This document shows, in pieces, positions 14,047 to 14,051 of a stretch of DNA of 14,051 bases. Under the pieces are notes generated by a model. That model worked only from the letters and a program-made list of their open reading frames with translations. It made no database searches and was not told the DNA's origin. Source of the DNA: Pirellulales bacterium. Lineage in GTDB: Bacteria; Planctomycetota; Planctomycetia; Pirellulales; JALHLM01. Numbering within the stretch: position 1 is the first letter of the stretch; each line of letters starts with the position of its first letter. The stretch is taken from NCBI GenBank assembly GCA_022844585.1, contig JALHLM010000096.1, positions 1 to 14,051 of the forward strand. The letters are read 5' to 3'. Position numbers and translations under genes: made by a program.

Positions 14047-14051
14047 GAGCC

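Noticed and set aside
1..14051. CRISPR arrays, tRNAs, rRNAs, transposases and phage genes
   Set aside because: No regularly spaced repeats, cloverleaf-like sequence, transposase motif or phage protein was seen on either strand.

Overview
The window looks like chromosome of a planctomycete, probably of the Pirellulales type. The base composition is GC-rich. Two genes encode DUF1559 pseudopilin-like proteins (prepilin methylation segment plus C-terminal HX9DG motif), a family hugely expanded in Planctomycetes. Several start codons lack a Shine-Dalgarno sequence, and secreted proteins of unknown role are common. No phage, insertion sequence, CRISPR array, tRNA or rRNA was found.

Layout, left to right. 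A minus-strand gene for a membrane sensor (Cache-type N-terminus, probably a chemoreceptor or kinase) runs off the left edge (1-517). After a gene-free stretch come, both on minus, a single-domain rhodanese (814-1158) and upstream of it a DUF1559 protein (1261-2415). The DUF1559 gene has a good sigma70-type promoter, a hairpin-containing leader and a strong intrinsic terminator, which lies just before the rhodanese start. Divergent from this block, on plus, is addB-addA (2727-9457). It encodes the two subunits of an AddAB-type helicase-nuclease for double-strand-break resection, with overlapping reading frames.

Convergent to addA, on minus, are two tandem paralogues (9560-10993 and 11156-12478). 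They encode exported proteins with two AhpD/carboxymuconolactone decarboxylase-like (CMD) domains each. In both, the first domain keeps a CxxC pair and in the second both cysteines are alanine. Upstream are a small putative lipoprotein (12542-12952) and a second DUF1559 protein (13066-14046), separated by a perfect 12-bp inverted repeat.

How they work together: addB and addA form one enzyme and are almost certainly co-translated. The lipoprotein and the two CMD proteins lie head to tail without an evident terminator and may form an envelope operon. The sensor, rhodanese and DUF1559 genes have no visible functional tie to AddAB. I see no convincing wholly new system. The most unusual item is the tandem pair of half-degenerate, exported CMD proteins.
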